From NORP309 sp964564165 (GTDB lineage: Bacteria; Pseudomonadota; Gammaproteobacteria; Xanthomonadales; Marinicellaceae), in contig CAZLZZ010000195.1 of NCBI GenBank assembly GCA_964564165.1, forward strand, positions 1-5,537: a DNA stretch of 5,537 nucleotides, in the 5' to 3' direction. A model generated the notes under the pieces. That model was not told the origin of the DNA and did no database searches. It saw nothing but the letters and a program-made list of their open reading frames with translations. Shown here piece by piece: positions 1-5,472 of this stretch (positions within the stretch are counted from its first letter, which is position 1; each line of letters starts with the position of its first letter). The position numbers were made by a program, and so were the translations under genes.

Positions 1-121
1 ACCTGCAACAGGTAATACTTTCAAAGCAACTTATTTTTTTACTTCATCATAGTATGTTTTTTTAAGTATTGTTTCAAGTTATTTGTTAAAATTAATTGGT
101 TCACAAAGCAACTACAATTAA
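1..121. other. Leader region upstream of aacS
   Basis: AT-rich and mostly non-coding. The first 13 bases form a perfect small palindrome (ACCTG-CAA-CAGGT). From base 2 a short frame reads PATGNTFKATYFFTSS and stops at 50-52; it could be the end of an upstream gene, but 16 residues are too few to decide. The 10-mer CAAAGCAACT occurs twice, at 22-31 and 104-113. A weak promoter-like pair can be drawn (TTGTTT 69-74, 17-base spacer, TTAATT 92-97), with poor matches to consensus. There is no Shine-Dalgarno-like sequence directly before the ATG at 122. Confidence 0.4.
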
Positions 122-2230
122 ATGTCTAATCAACCCATATGGAATCCAAGCCAATCACTTATTGATTCATTAAACATGACTAAATTCAAGCAATTCATTA
201 ACTTGGAATTTGGCTTAAATATTGAAGATCACCAACAACTCCATCAATTTTCAATTGATGAAACGGCTAAATTTTGGCAAGCCATTGTTGATTTCTGTGA
301 TATTGATTTTATTCAGCCCGCAACTCAAGCTGTTAAATACGGGAAACATAAAATAGATACGCAATGGTTTGTTGATGGCAAACTCAATTATGCGCAAAAT
401 ATTTTAAAACACCGGGGCAATAATACCGCCATAAAATTTGAAAGTGAAATCGGTGATGTGGGCTCAATCACTTATGACCAATTGTATTCACAAGTGGGAA
501 AATTACAGAACCACCTAAAATTACAGGGCATAAAAAAGGGCGATGTAGTTGCCGGGTTTTTACCCAATATCACAGAAACCATTGTTGCAATGCTAGCCAC
601 TACTTCATTGGGAGCAATTTGGACTTCAACATCACCAGATTTTGGATTTGAAGGCGTAATTGACCGATTTGGCCAAGTTGGCGCTAAAATAATGCTTGTC
701 AGCAATGCTTATTGTTACAACAGCAAAGTCCATGATTGCCTTGAGAAAGCTGAAGTTATTGTCAATAAAATTCCATCGATAAAACAAGTTATTGTTATTG
801 ATTTTGTCAGTATAAAAGAATATGCAGGTATCAGCGAAAGTTGGCTCAAAAAAAGAATTGAAATTTTTGACACCGATAATGAAAACAAGGCTCAGTATCA
901 GGAACAACTAAATAGCTTACAAAAGAACAAAAAAGAAATGCTTCCCATTAGAAGTTCCCGGCTTCGCAGGGATGACGGCACATTTTATAATGAGACTTTT
1001 ATTACTTGGGATAAAGCACTGGGCACTGGCAATTATTGTATTCAATATGAACCTGTTGATTTCAACCATCCTTTGTTTATACTTTATTCATCAGGAACAA
1101 CTGGAAAGCCTAAGTGTATCGTTCATGGTCATGGTGGTATTTTACTACAACACAAGAAAGAGTTGGTCTTACACAGCAATGTCAGTAAGGGCGATAAATT
1201 ATTCTACTTCACTACTTGTGGGTGGATGATGTGGAACTGGATGGTTTCAACCTTGACTACTGGTGCCAGCCTGTTTTTGTACGATGGTTCGCCATTTTAT
1301 CCAAGCGGCAATCGTTTATTGGATATAGTCGATGACAACAAAATCACCCACTTTGGCACCAGTGCTAAATGGATTTCAGCCATAGAAAAAGCCGGCATCA
1401 AGCCCAATGAAAATCGTGATTTTGCTGAATTAACCACAATATTTTCAACAGGTTCCCCACTGATGCCTGAAAATTACGACTATGTTTATTCTCAATGGAA
1501 GCAAGATGTTTGCCTGTCCTCGATTTCAGGAGGTACCGATATTTGTTCTTGCTTTGCTTTGGGCAATCCAGCCTTGCCCGTTTATAAAGGTGAGTTGCAG
1601 TGTCTAGGTTTGGGTTTGGATGTGGCTATTTTAGATGACAATGGTAAACGTTTATTCAATGAGATAGGCGAATTATCCTGTATGAATGCGTTTCCTGCTA
1701 TGCCTGTCATGTTTTTGGATGATAAAGGCAACGAAAAATACAAATCTGCTTATTTTGAAAAATTCGACAATATTTGGTGTCATGGAGATTTGGCAAAAAT
1801 CACCGAACACGCAGGTCTAACTATTTACGGTCGCAGTGATGCCACCTTAAATCCCGGCGGTGTACGCATTGGTACTGCTGAAATTTATAGGCAAGTGGAC
1901 AATATGTTTGAGGTGATTGAAAGCATAGCCATTGGTCAAGATTGGGACAATGACGTGCGTGTGATTCTGTTTGTAATACTCAAAGACGGTTTGAATTTGG
2001 ATGATACATTAACCAAAAAAATCAAGACCACCATCCGCACCAACACCACGCCCAGACATGTGCCTGCCAAAGTGATTCAAGTTACTGCTATTCCTAAAAC
2101 ACTCAGCGGAAAGATAGTTGAAATAGCGGTTAAAAACGTGGTTCATGGCAGGGCTGTGACCAATACTGATGCTTTGGCGAATCCTGAGAGTTTAGATTTG
2201 TATAAAAATTTGCCCGAATTAAAAGTGTGA
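122..2230 (+). CDS. aacS: Acetoacetyl-CoA synthetase (acetoacetate-CoA ligase)
   Basis: Cytosolic member of the ANL (acyl-/acetyl-CoA synthetase) superfamily. It joins acetoacetate to CoA with ATP via an acyl-adenylate, feeding ketone-body or polyhydroxybutyrate breakdown products into acetyl-CoA. The N-terminus (PIWNPS) is typical of the family and supports this start, although no ribosome binding site is visible before it. Visible motifs are the P-loop LYSSGTTGKPK (321-331), the family sequence CIVHGHGG after it, SSISGGTD (466-473), HGDLAKI with the ribose-binding Asp (about 556), YGRSDATLNPGG (569-580), and the C-terminal PKTLSGK (658-664) with catalytic Lys664. At 702 residues it is longer than the usual 640-660 or so. 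The surplus lies at about residues 245-300, just before the P-loop, and is Lys/Gln-rich then Arg/Asp-rich; part is encoded by a hairpin repeat (954-978). All catalytic motifs are intact, so it is probably functional. No operon partner is visible; the next gene is convergent. Confidence 0.95.
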   Translation: MSNQPIWNPSQSLIDSLNMTKFKQFINLEFGLNIEDHQQLHQFSIDETAKFWQAIVDFCDIDFIQPATQAVKYGKHKIDTQWFVDGKLNYAQNILKHRGNNTAIKFESEIGDVGSITYDQLYSQVGKLQNHLKLQGIKKGDVVAGFLPNITETIVAMLATTSLGAIWTSTSPDFGFEGVIDRFGQVGAKIMLVSNAYCYNSKVHDCLEKAEVIVNKIPSIKQVIVIDFVSIKEYAGISESWLKKRIEIFDTDNENKAQYQEQLNSLQKNKKEMLPIRSSRLRRDDGTFYNETFITWDKALGTGNYCIQYEPVDFNHPLFILYSSGTTGKPKCIVHGHGGILLQHKKELVLHSNVSKGDKLFYFTTCGWMMWNWMVSTLTTGASLFLYDGSPFYPSGNRLLDIVDDNKITHFGTSAKWISAIEKAGIKPNENRDFAELTTIFSTGSPLMPENYDYVYSQWKQDVCLSSISGGTDICSCFALGNPALPVYKGELQCLGLGLDVAILDDNGKRLFNEIGELSCMNAFPAMPVMFLDDKGNEKYKSAYFEKFDNIWCHGDLAKITEHAGLTIYGRSDATLNPGGVRIGTAEIYRQVDNMFEVIESIAIGQDWDNDVRVILFVILKDGLNLDDTLTKKIKTTIRTNTTPRHVPAKVIQVTAIPKTLSGKIVEIAVKNVVHGRAVTNTDALANPESLDLYKNLPELKV
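954..978. repeat. Hairpin repeat read in frame inside aacS
   Basis: The DNA GTTCCCGGCTTCGCAGGGAT, followed by GACGG, forms a hairpin: TCCC (956-959) pairs with GGGA (969-972), and an inner GC/GC pair closes a TTC loop. It strongly resembles the common proteobacterial intergenic repeat built around TTCCCGCCTTCGCGGGAA followed by TGACG, here with a few substitutions in the stem. In the aacS frame it encodes about S278-G286 (SSRLRRDDG), close to the SRLRGNDG-type peptide that such repeats give when translated. It sits inside the segment that makes this enzyme longer than its relatives. The resemblance is recalled, not searched. Confidence 0.5.
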
Positions 2231-2357
2231 GCACTTAATTTCGTGCATATGCTATTATATGGAATAATTAATTAACCTCAATTTTCGATTCTTAATTTTG
2301 GTGCTCTTTTAAATTTATGGGCATTGTATCCTATAGACACAAAAGAGTGGCAATATT

Positions 2358-3245
2358 TTATTTGCTCCAAACCTTAATAAAATAATCCACAAATACCCTG
2401 ACTTTTAAAGAGACCATTTTACTGTAAGGATAAATGGCATATAGCCCTGAAGTACGTGGCAAGTATTGTTCAAATACTTGTTCAAGCTGCCCGTCCTTGA
2501 TAAACTCTTGAACCATAAATGTTGGTGCAATAAAAACTCCTTGCCCTCTTAAACCTGCTTCTAGGACCATATTTCCCATGTCTGATTTCAAGTTGCCCTT
2601 AACTTTGACATTGAAATCTTGTCCTTTCTTGTCAATAAAGGACCACATATCAAACTTTGGGCTTTGCGTGTAAAGCAGGCAATTATGACATTTTAAATCT
2701 TTCGGATGCTTTGGTTTCCCGTGTTTTTTCCAATAATTAGGTGAAGCACAAACATGGATTCTGCTGGTAAGAAGTTTACGTGCAATTAAACTAGAGTCTG
2801 ACAATTCTCCCACCCGCAGTGCGATATCAATGTCATCTTTGATTAGATCAACAAATTGACCAGATATAGTCAGGTTTAATTCTATCTCAGGATAACGGTG
2901 TTGAAATTCTGATAAAGCCTTGGGCAGTAATGTCATGGCTAAAGATTCAGGAGCCGTAATTGACAATTTCCCTTTAGGCTTACTTTGTAACGGCTGTATG
3001 GATTGTTCGGCTTTTTGTGCATCGGCAACAATGTTTTTGGCGCAGTGAAAAAATATTTCACCCGCTTCTGTTAAATTAAGTTGTCGTGTGGTTCTGCGAA
3101 GCAACTGTGTACCTAAATAACTCTCTAATTTAGAGATTTTTTTACTAACTACAGGCTTAGATATGCCCAACAGTTCAGCAGCAGCGGTAAAACTTTCCGT
3201 CTCAACGACAGCAGTAAATATTTCGATATAGGGCAGTATGCTCAT
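2358..3245 (-). CDS. LysR-family transcriptional regulator
   Basis: A 295-residue protein, the normal length for LysR-type regulators. The N-terminal winged helix-turn-helix is clear at about residues 1-60: FTAVVETESFTAAAELLGIS, then KPVVSKKISKLESYLGTQLL, followed by the typical RRTTRQLNLTEAGE. A linker helix (about 60-90) leads to the periplasmic-binding-protein-like effector domain (about 90-290), with the usual GKLSITAPESLA start and an LRVGELSDSSLIARKL segment. Such proteins act as tetramers and respond to a small molecule; the ligand cannot be read from the sequence. The ATG at 3245 gives the standard N-terminus, though no strong Shine-Dalgarno precedes it. It is transcribed away from the cytochrome b561/MBL operon across a 108-base gap, the classic arrangement for a LysR regulator that controls its divergent neighbour and itself. 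Its 3' end faces aacS. Confidence 0.93.
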   Translation of the reverse strand: MSILPYIEIFTAVVETESFTAAAELLGISKPVVSKKISKLESYLGTQLLRRTTRQLNLTEAGEIFFHCAKNIVADAQKAEQSIQPLQSKPKGKLSITAPESLAMTLLPKALSEFQHRYPEIELNLTISGQFVDLIKDDIDIALRVGELSDSSLIARKLLTSRIHVCASPNYWKKHGKPKHPKDLKCHNCLLYTQSPKFDMWSFIDKKGQDFNVKVKGNLKSDMGNMVLEAGLRGQGVFIAPTFMVQEFIKDGQLEQVFEQYLPRTSGLYAIYPYSKMVSLKVRVFVDYFIKVWSK

Positions 3246-3286
3246 ATTGATACGTTTTTGGAAACAATCATTTTCTATTTAGGCAG

Positions 3287-3292
3287 ATTATA
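3287..3292 (-). promoter_or_regulatory. Candidate -10 box for the LysR gene
   Basis: Read on the minus strand this is TATAAT, a perfect -10 hexamer, about 41 bases before the regulator's ATG. No convincing -35 lies 16-18 bases upstream, which would fit a promoter that depends on an activator. The candidate operator palindrome (3294-3304) lies immediately upstream of it, in a position suited to autoregulation. Confidence 0.4.
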
Positions 3293-3293
3293 T

Positions 3294-3304
3294 ATCAAAT
3301 TGAT
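3294..3304. promoter_or_regulatory. Candidate LysR operator palindrome
   Basis: ATCAA-A-TTGAT is a perfect inverted repeat with a one-base centre, in the gap between the divergent regulator and its presumed target operon. LysR proteins commonly bind interrupted dyads with a T-N11-A core near such positions. The dyad touches both the regulator's -10 box and the -35 region of the forward promoter. The background is very AT-rich, so chance occurrence is possible. Confidence 0.35.
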
Positions 3305-3333
3305 TGCTATATACTAACAACTATTCTTATATT
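3304..3333 (+). promoter_or_regulatory. Candidate promoter for the cytochrome b561/MBL operon
   Basis: TTGCTA (3304-3309) and TATATT (3328-3333) are separated by 18 bases and match the sigma-70 hexamers at 4/6 and 5/6 positions. This would place the transcript start near 3340, just before a clear ribosome binding site (GGAG, 3344-3347) that lies 6 bases from the ATG at 3354. An alternative -35/-10 pair, TTGATT (3300-3305) and TATTCT (3322-3327) with a 16-base spacer, overlaps it. Confidence 0.4.
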
Positions 3334-3353
3334 AGCAAATCACGGAGTATTTT

Positions 3354-3935
3354 ATGGGCATTAAAAACACGGCTAGCAATTACGGTTCAATAGCAAAATG
3401 GCTACACTGGTCAACAGCTGCACTTTTCTTAGGATCCTATGTCAGTGTGTATTATCGTCACTGGTTTACCGAAGCGAGAACTCCTGAGAATTGGACAGCT
3501 CTTCAATTGCATTTTTCCATAGGAGTAACAATAGCCGTTGTTGTGTTACTTAGAATCATTTGGCGTATAACAAATCGTTCACCCGATTTAGAAGCTGGAA
3601 CAAAGCTGGAACATTTTGCAGCCCGTGCTGGCCATTATGCACTCTATGCGATAATGATAATCATGCCCATAACAGGGTATCTTGGAACAGGAGCGAATAC
3701 CGAATATTTTTTCTTATTTGACATCCCGAAGTTTGAAAGTACTCAGTTATTCATAAATTGGATTGATATCCCGTTTAAAGAATTTGAAAAACCTTTAGAT
3801 TATATTCATAAAAATATTCTTGGAAAATGGCTGGTATGGATTTTGATATTAGGTCACGTATCAGCTGCTCTATATCATCACTTTATTAGAAAAGACAGAA
3901 CACTAGAAAAAATGACAATCAATAAAAATCAATAG
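3354..3935 (+). CDS. Cytochrome b561 family diheme membrane protein
   Basis: A 193-residue inner-membrane protein of the prokaryotic cytochrome b561 / Ni-hydrogenase cytochrome b superfamily, which passes electrons between the quinone pool and a redox partner. Four membrane segments are visible at about residues 15-33, 52-71, 92-112 and 156-176. Typical motifs are KWLHW (His18), LHFSIG (His53), GHYALY (His94), a histidine before the last helix (His152), and the C-terminal GHVSAALYHHFIRKD (His168, 175, 176). His18, His53, His152 and His168 are the likely ligands of two b hemes, by analogy with E. coli CybB. The soluble stretch between helices 3 and 4 (about 113-152, rich in aromatic and acidic residues) is long for the family and may contact the partner. 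GGAG six bases before the ATG supports this start. It is the first gene of an operon with the MBL-fold hydrolase and lies divergent to a LysR regulator. The electron donor or acceptor is unknown. Confidence 0.93.
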   Translation: MGIKNTASNYGSIAKWLHWSTAALFLGSYVSVYYRHWFTEARTPENWTALQLHFSIGVTIAVVVLLRIIWRITNRSPDLEAGTKLEHFAARAGHYALYAIMIIMPITGYLGTGANTEYFFLFDIPKFESTQLFINWIDIPFKEFEKPLDYIHKNILGKWLVWILILGHVSAALYHHFIRKDRTLEKMTINKNQ

Positions 3936-3944
3936 GAGTAAAAA

Positions 3945-4841
3945 ATGAAACATTTAATTTTAAAAATAATTGCTGTGATTAGTTTGTCGATATCACTATC
4001 GGTCACTGCAGTTGATGGTTTTCCATTGAATGAACCTATGGGCGGACAACCATTTGGTCACAGTGTAAAAAATGTCAGTGATGGTGTTTATGTTTTCCGG
4101 TGGTGGATTTACCGCAATATTTTTCTCGTCACAAATTCAGGTGTTATTGTCACCGATCCAATCAATTCCAAAGCGGCTAAACTTTTACTGACTGAAATTC
4201 GTAAAATTACGGACAAACCCATTAAATACGTCATCTACAGTCACAACCATATTGACCATATTTCAGGTGGTAGTATCTTTCAACAAGAAGGAGCACAATT
4301 TATAGCCCATGAAAATATTCTTAAAGAACTATACGACCACCCAAATCCGACCATACCAAAACCTGATATTGTATTTGCTGATAATTACTTATTAAAACTA
4401 GATGGAGCATCTATAGAATTAACTTATCTAGGAAAAAACCATGGCGATAGTTTAATTGTCATGCGCCTACCTAAAGAAAAAATTATGTTTATTGTTGATT
4501 TAGTCACACCACGTAGGCTTCCATTTAGAAACATGCCTGATTTTTCCCCTGATGAATGGGTTAGGTCATTAAAAGAAATAGAAATGATGGATGTTGATTA
4601 TGTAATTCCAAGTCACGGACCAGCATCGCAACCCGCTATTGAATTAGCAATAGTTGTTACGCAACTTCGTGTTTATTTGCAAGATTTAATGCTGGCTGTG
4701 AAAACCATGATGGATTCAGGAGTCCGTAACCCTGACGAACTTAAAAAGAAAATAAAATTACCAAAATACAAGGATTGGAGATACTACAAAGAGTGNNNNN
4801 NNNNNNNNNNNNNNNNNNNNNATTATCACATGAGTTGGTGA
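3945..4841 (+). CDS. Exported MBL-fold metallo-hydrolase, 3' end hidden by a gap
   Basis: A metallo-beta-lactamase-fold hydrolase with an N-terminal signal peptide (residues 1 to about 22: Lys-containing start, hydrophobic ILKIIAVISLSISLSV, then TAVDG), so probably periplasmic. All ligands of a two-zinc site are present: SHNHIDH (His100, His102, Asp104, His105), GKNHGD (His166), FIVDLV (bridging Asp185) and SHGP (His224). The bridging Asp matches the glyoxalase II/SoxH-like branch rather than true beta-lactamases. The substrate is unknown. AGGAG (3934-3938), overlapping the stop of the cytochrome gene, is a strong ribosome binding site 6 bases from the ATG; the genes are 9 bases apart and probably translated from one mRNA. 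Residue 284 (TGN) and the next nine are undetermined because of 26 Ns. If the gap length is right, the frame ends in YHMSW at 4841. TGG at codon 284 would fit relatives, which have an aromatic residue there; TGA would end the protein at 283. Confidence 0.92.
   Translation: MKHLILKIIAVISLSISLSVTAVDGFPLNEPMGGQPFGHSVKNVSDGVYVFRWWIYRNIFLVTNSGVIVTDPINSKAAKLLLTEIRKITDKPIKYVIYSHNHIDHISGGSIFQQEGAQFIAHENILKELYDHPNPTIPKPDIVFADNYLLKLDGASIELTYLGKNHGDSLIVMRLPKEKIMFIVDLVTPRRLPFRNMPDFSPDEWVRSLKEIEMMDVDYVIPSHGPASQPAIELAIVVTQLRVYLQDLMLAVKTMMDSGVRNPDELKKKIKLPKYKDWRYYKEXXXXXXXXXXYHMSW
4796..4821. other. Assembly gap (26 undetermined bases)
   Basis: A run of 26 Ns within the last codons of the MBL-fold hydrolase gene. 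The odd length suggests a scaffold estimate and not a fixed placeholder. The sequence to its right differs in character (short frames, inverted repeats), so both the true gene end and the exact join are uncertain. Confidence 0.97.
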
Positions 4842-5012
4842 TACTTGTATAATCCATATGGACGCAGCGTAATGACAGGATTTGTCACACAATCAGAGTC
4901 AATGATAGTTAGTCTAACCCTGAGCCCTGCTGTTGCTTATTTGTTCAGTGAGTATAGTCTGCCAACAAATCGTGGGGGATAATTACAGCATGCGGCAACA
5001 TCTAAAAATAAT
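4842..5012. other. Region without a recognisable gene, open on both strands
   Basis: No known gene is recognised. On the plus strand, after the TGA at 4839-4841, the same frame stays open to 4980-4982; within it an ATG at 4872 gives 36 residues starting MTGFVTQSES. On the minus strand a frame starting MGLHLIHDLSKLFLD, upstream of the pseudogene stop, runs left to a TAA near 4947 and is open again beyond that stop down to about 4833. Neither has a convincing ribosome binding site. Two small perfect palindromes lie close together: TGACA-GGATT-TGTCA (4873-4887) and GTTAG-T-CTAAC (4908-4918). It may be a structured intergenic repeat; coding is not established. Confidence 0.4.
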
Positions 5013-5146
5013 TTAGACAGGTCGTGAATAAGGTGCAACCCCATTGATATTGGCTTCCATCAATGCAGTGGCATTATTGTTATCATCATCAGTGATAGAT
5101 TGCTCGCCGACTTTGTTAAACGTAGCGTGGATGTCAATACTGGTTG

Positions 5147-5154
5147 CGGCAGCG
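5147..5154. repeat. Target-site duplication, left copy
   Basis: CGGCAGCG immediately before the left inverted repeat; identical to 5259-5266 on the other side. The direct repeat can be stretched to 10 bases (TGCGGCAGCG), but only an 8-base duplication leaves the two inverted-repeat ends symmetrical. Confidence 0.7.
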
Positions 5155-5258
5155 CACGGCTAATTTGTTCTAACTCTAAGTCCTTGATTTTAATAGGTTG
5201 AGCTAAAAGCTCAAATGGCTTATTTATTGACGTTTGGACTTAGAACAAATTAGCCCTG
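5155..5258. mobile_element. 104-bp miniature inverted-repeat transposable element (MITE)
   Basis: The ends are long inverted repeats. The left end (5155-5183) starts CACGGCTAATTTGTTCTAA; the right end read inward (5258-5236) starts CAGGGCTAATTTGTTCTAA; both finish in GTCC. They differ by one base at position 3 and by a 6-base CTCTAA repeat on the left. Perfect 8-bp direct repeats (CGGCAGCG) flank it. The roughly 50-bp centre holds a second hairpin (5198-5214). There is no room for a transposase, so it must have been moved by one acting in trans. A CAGGG terminus with an 8-bp duplication recalls the ISAs1 family, as remembered and not searched. The element sits inside a small minus-strand gene, which it disrupts. 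No other copy is seen in this window. Confidence 0.7.
5198..5214. repeat. Internal hairpin of the miniature element
   Basis: TTGAGCT-AAA-AGCTCAA is a perfect 7-bp stem with a 3-base loop at the middle of the 104-bp element. With the outer repeats it would let the whole element fold as a cruciform or as an RNA hairpin in either direction. Confidence 0.6.
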
Positions 5259-5266
5259 CGGCAGCG
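5259..5266. repeat. Target-site duplication, right copy
   Basis: CGGCAGCG immediately after the right inverted repeat; identical to 5147-5154. On the minus strand the original site lies in the Ala codons (GCT GCC GCA) near the end of a signal peptide. Confidence 0.7.
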
Positions 5267-5334
5267 GTGTTTTGTGCTGCAACAGCGAATATTCACAAAG
5301 AACAGTGTTAGTCTGATTAATAAGTTGTTTAATA

Positions 5335-5469
5335 TCATAGAAGTTCTCTCTTTATATTTTTTATGCCTAGTTCCCTAATCCCGACATAGAAAACACGTTT
5401 ATAGCACAACCCCTTGGCACGCCTAGCAAATCCAAAAAATGTCGCATCACCAATGAGGTGGCTCGACAT
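5335..5469 (-). CDS. Possible 44-residue hypothetical protein
   Basis: A minus-strand frame from the ATG at 5469 reads MSSHLIGDATFFGFARRAKG, continues basic and aromatic, and ends KNIKRELL. Its TGA overlaps the ATG of the broken exported-protein gene as ATGA, a pattern typical of coupled genes. Against it: no clear ribosome binding site, a start inside a long hairpin (5436-5472), mixed third-codon positions for such an AT-rich genome, and a competing frame on the same strand that is open from the window end to 5367 (56 codons, starting SGVYYKAKNVSEF). No family is recognised. It may instead be part of an interspersed repeat that happens to be open. Confidence 0.22.
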   Translation of the reverse strand: MSSHLIGDATFFGFARRAKGLCYKRVFYVGIRELGIKNIKRELL

Positions 5470-5472
5470 TTT
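5436..5472. repeat. Long imperfect hairpin near the window end
   Basis: AAAATGTCG (5436-5444) pairs perfectly with CGACATTTT (5464-5472), and CACC (5448-5451) pairs with GGTG (5457-5460) across a 5-base loop, leaving a 3x3 internal loop. With A-rich and T-rich flanks it resembles a bidirectional terminator, but the stem is interrupted and the T run short. A further GACATTTT lies at 5508-5515 in direct orientation, suggesting a repeat cluster or the end of a larger element running out of the window. Confidence 0.5.

Larger units (their letters stand above)
5013..5338 (-). pseudogene. Broken small exported-protein gene, interrupted by a miniature element
   Basis: On the minus strand an ATG at 5338, preceded by a purine-rich AGAGAG, opens a frame starting MILNNLLIRLTLFFVN. 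The +1 frame then continues FAVAAQNTAAA, so removing one base near 5290 gives an excellent signal peptide. The frame next meets the inserted element (5155-5258). Taking out the element and one copy of its 8-bp duplication joins NTAAA directly to ATSIDIHATFNKVGEQ and on through an Asp/Asn-rich stretch (TDDDNNNATALMEAN) to APYSRPV and a TAA at 5013-5015. The reconstructed protein is about 70 residues, small and exported. The family is not recognised. Two lesions (one-base frameshift and insertion) argue that it is dead, unless the frameshift is a sequencing error. The ATG overlaps the stop of an upstream 44-codon frame as ATGA. Confidence 0.45.

Noticed and set aside
472..907. Minus-strand open frames of 77 and 91 codons
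   Set aside because: They lie fully inside aacS, have no motifs or ribosome binding sites and are shadows of the real gene.
972..1229. Plus-strand open frame of 85 codons
   Set aside because: It overlaps the P-loop-encoding part of aacS in another frame, where the aacS frame is clearly the coding one.
2231..2357. Terminator between the convergent aacS and LysR genes (GCAC-loop-GTGC at 2231-2246 and weak dyads near 2350-2366)
   Set aside because: Stems are only four pairs and no T run follows in the right place; the region is AT-rich and no convincing bidirectional terminator can be drawn.
4908..4918. Possible integron attC core (GTCTAAC / GTTAGAC)
   Set aside because: No partner core site at a suitable distance and no L-box symmetry; the longer inverted repeat at 5155-5258 carries AAC/GTT in the wrong order for attC.
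5060..5239. Minus-strand frame of 59 codons running from inside the miniature element, with KPFELLAQPIKIKDLEL resembling the N-terminus of old-yellow-enzyme flavin oxidoreductases
   Set aside because: No start codon or ribosome binding site, the resemblance ends after about 18 residues, half of it lies in the inverted repeat, and it continues out of phase with the better minus-strand reading.
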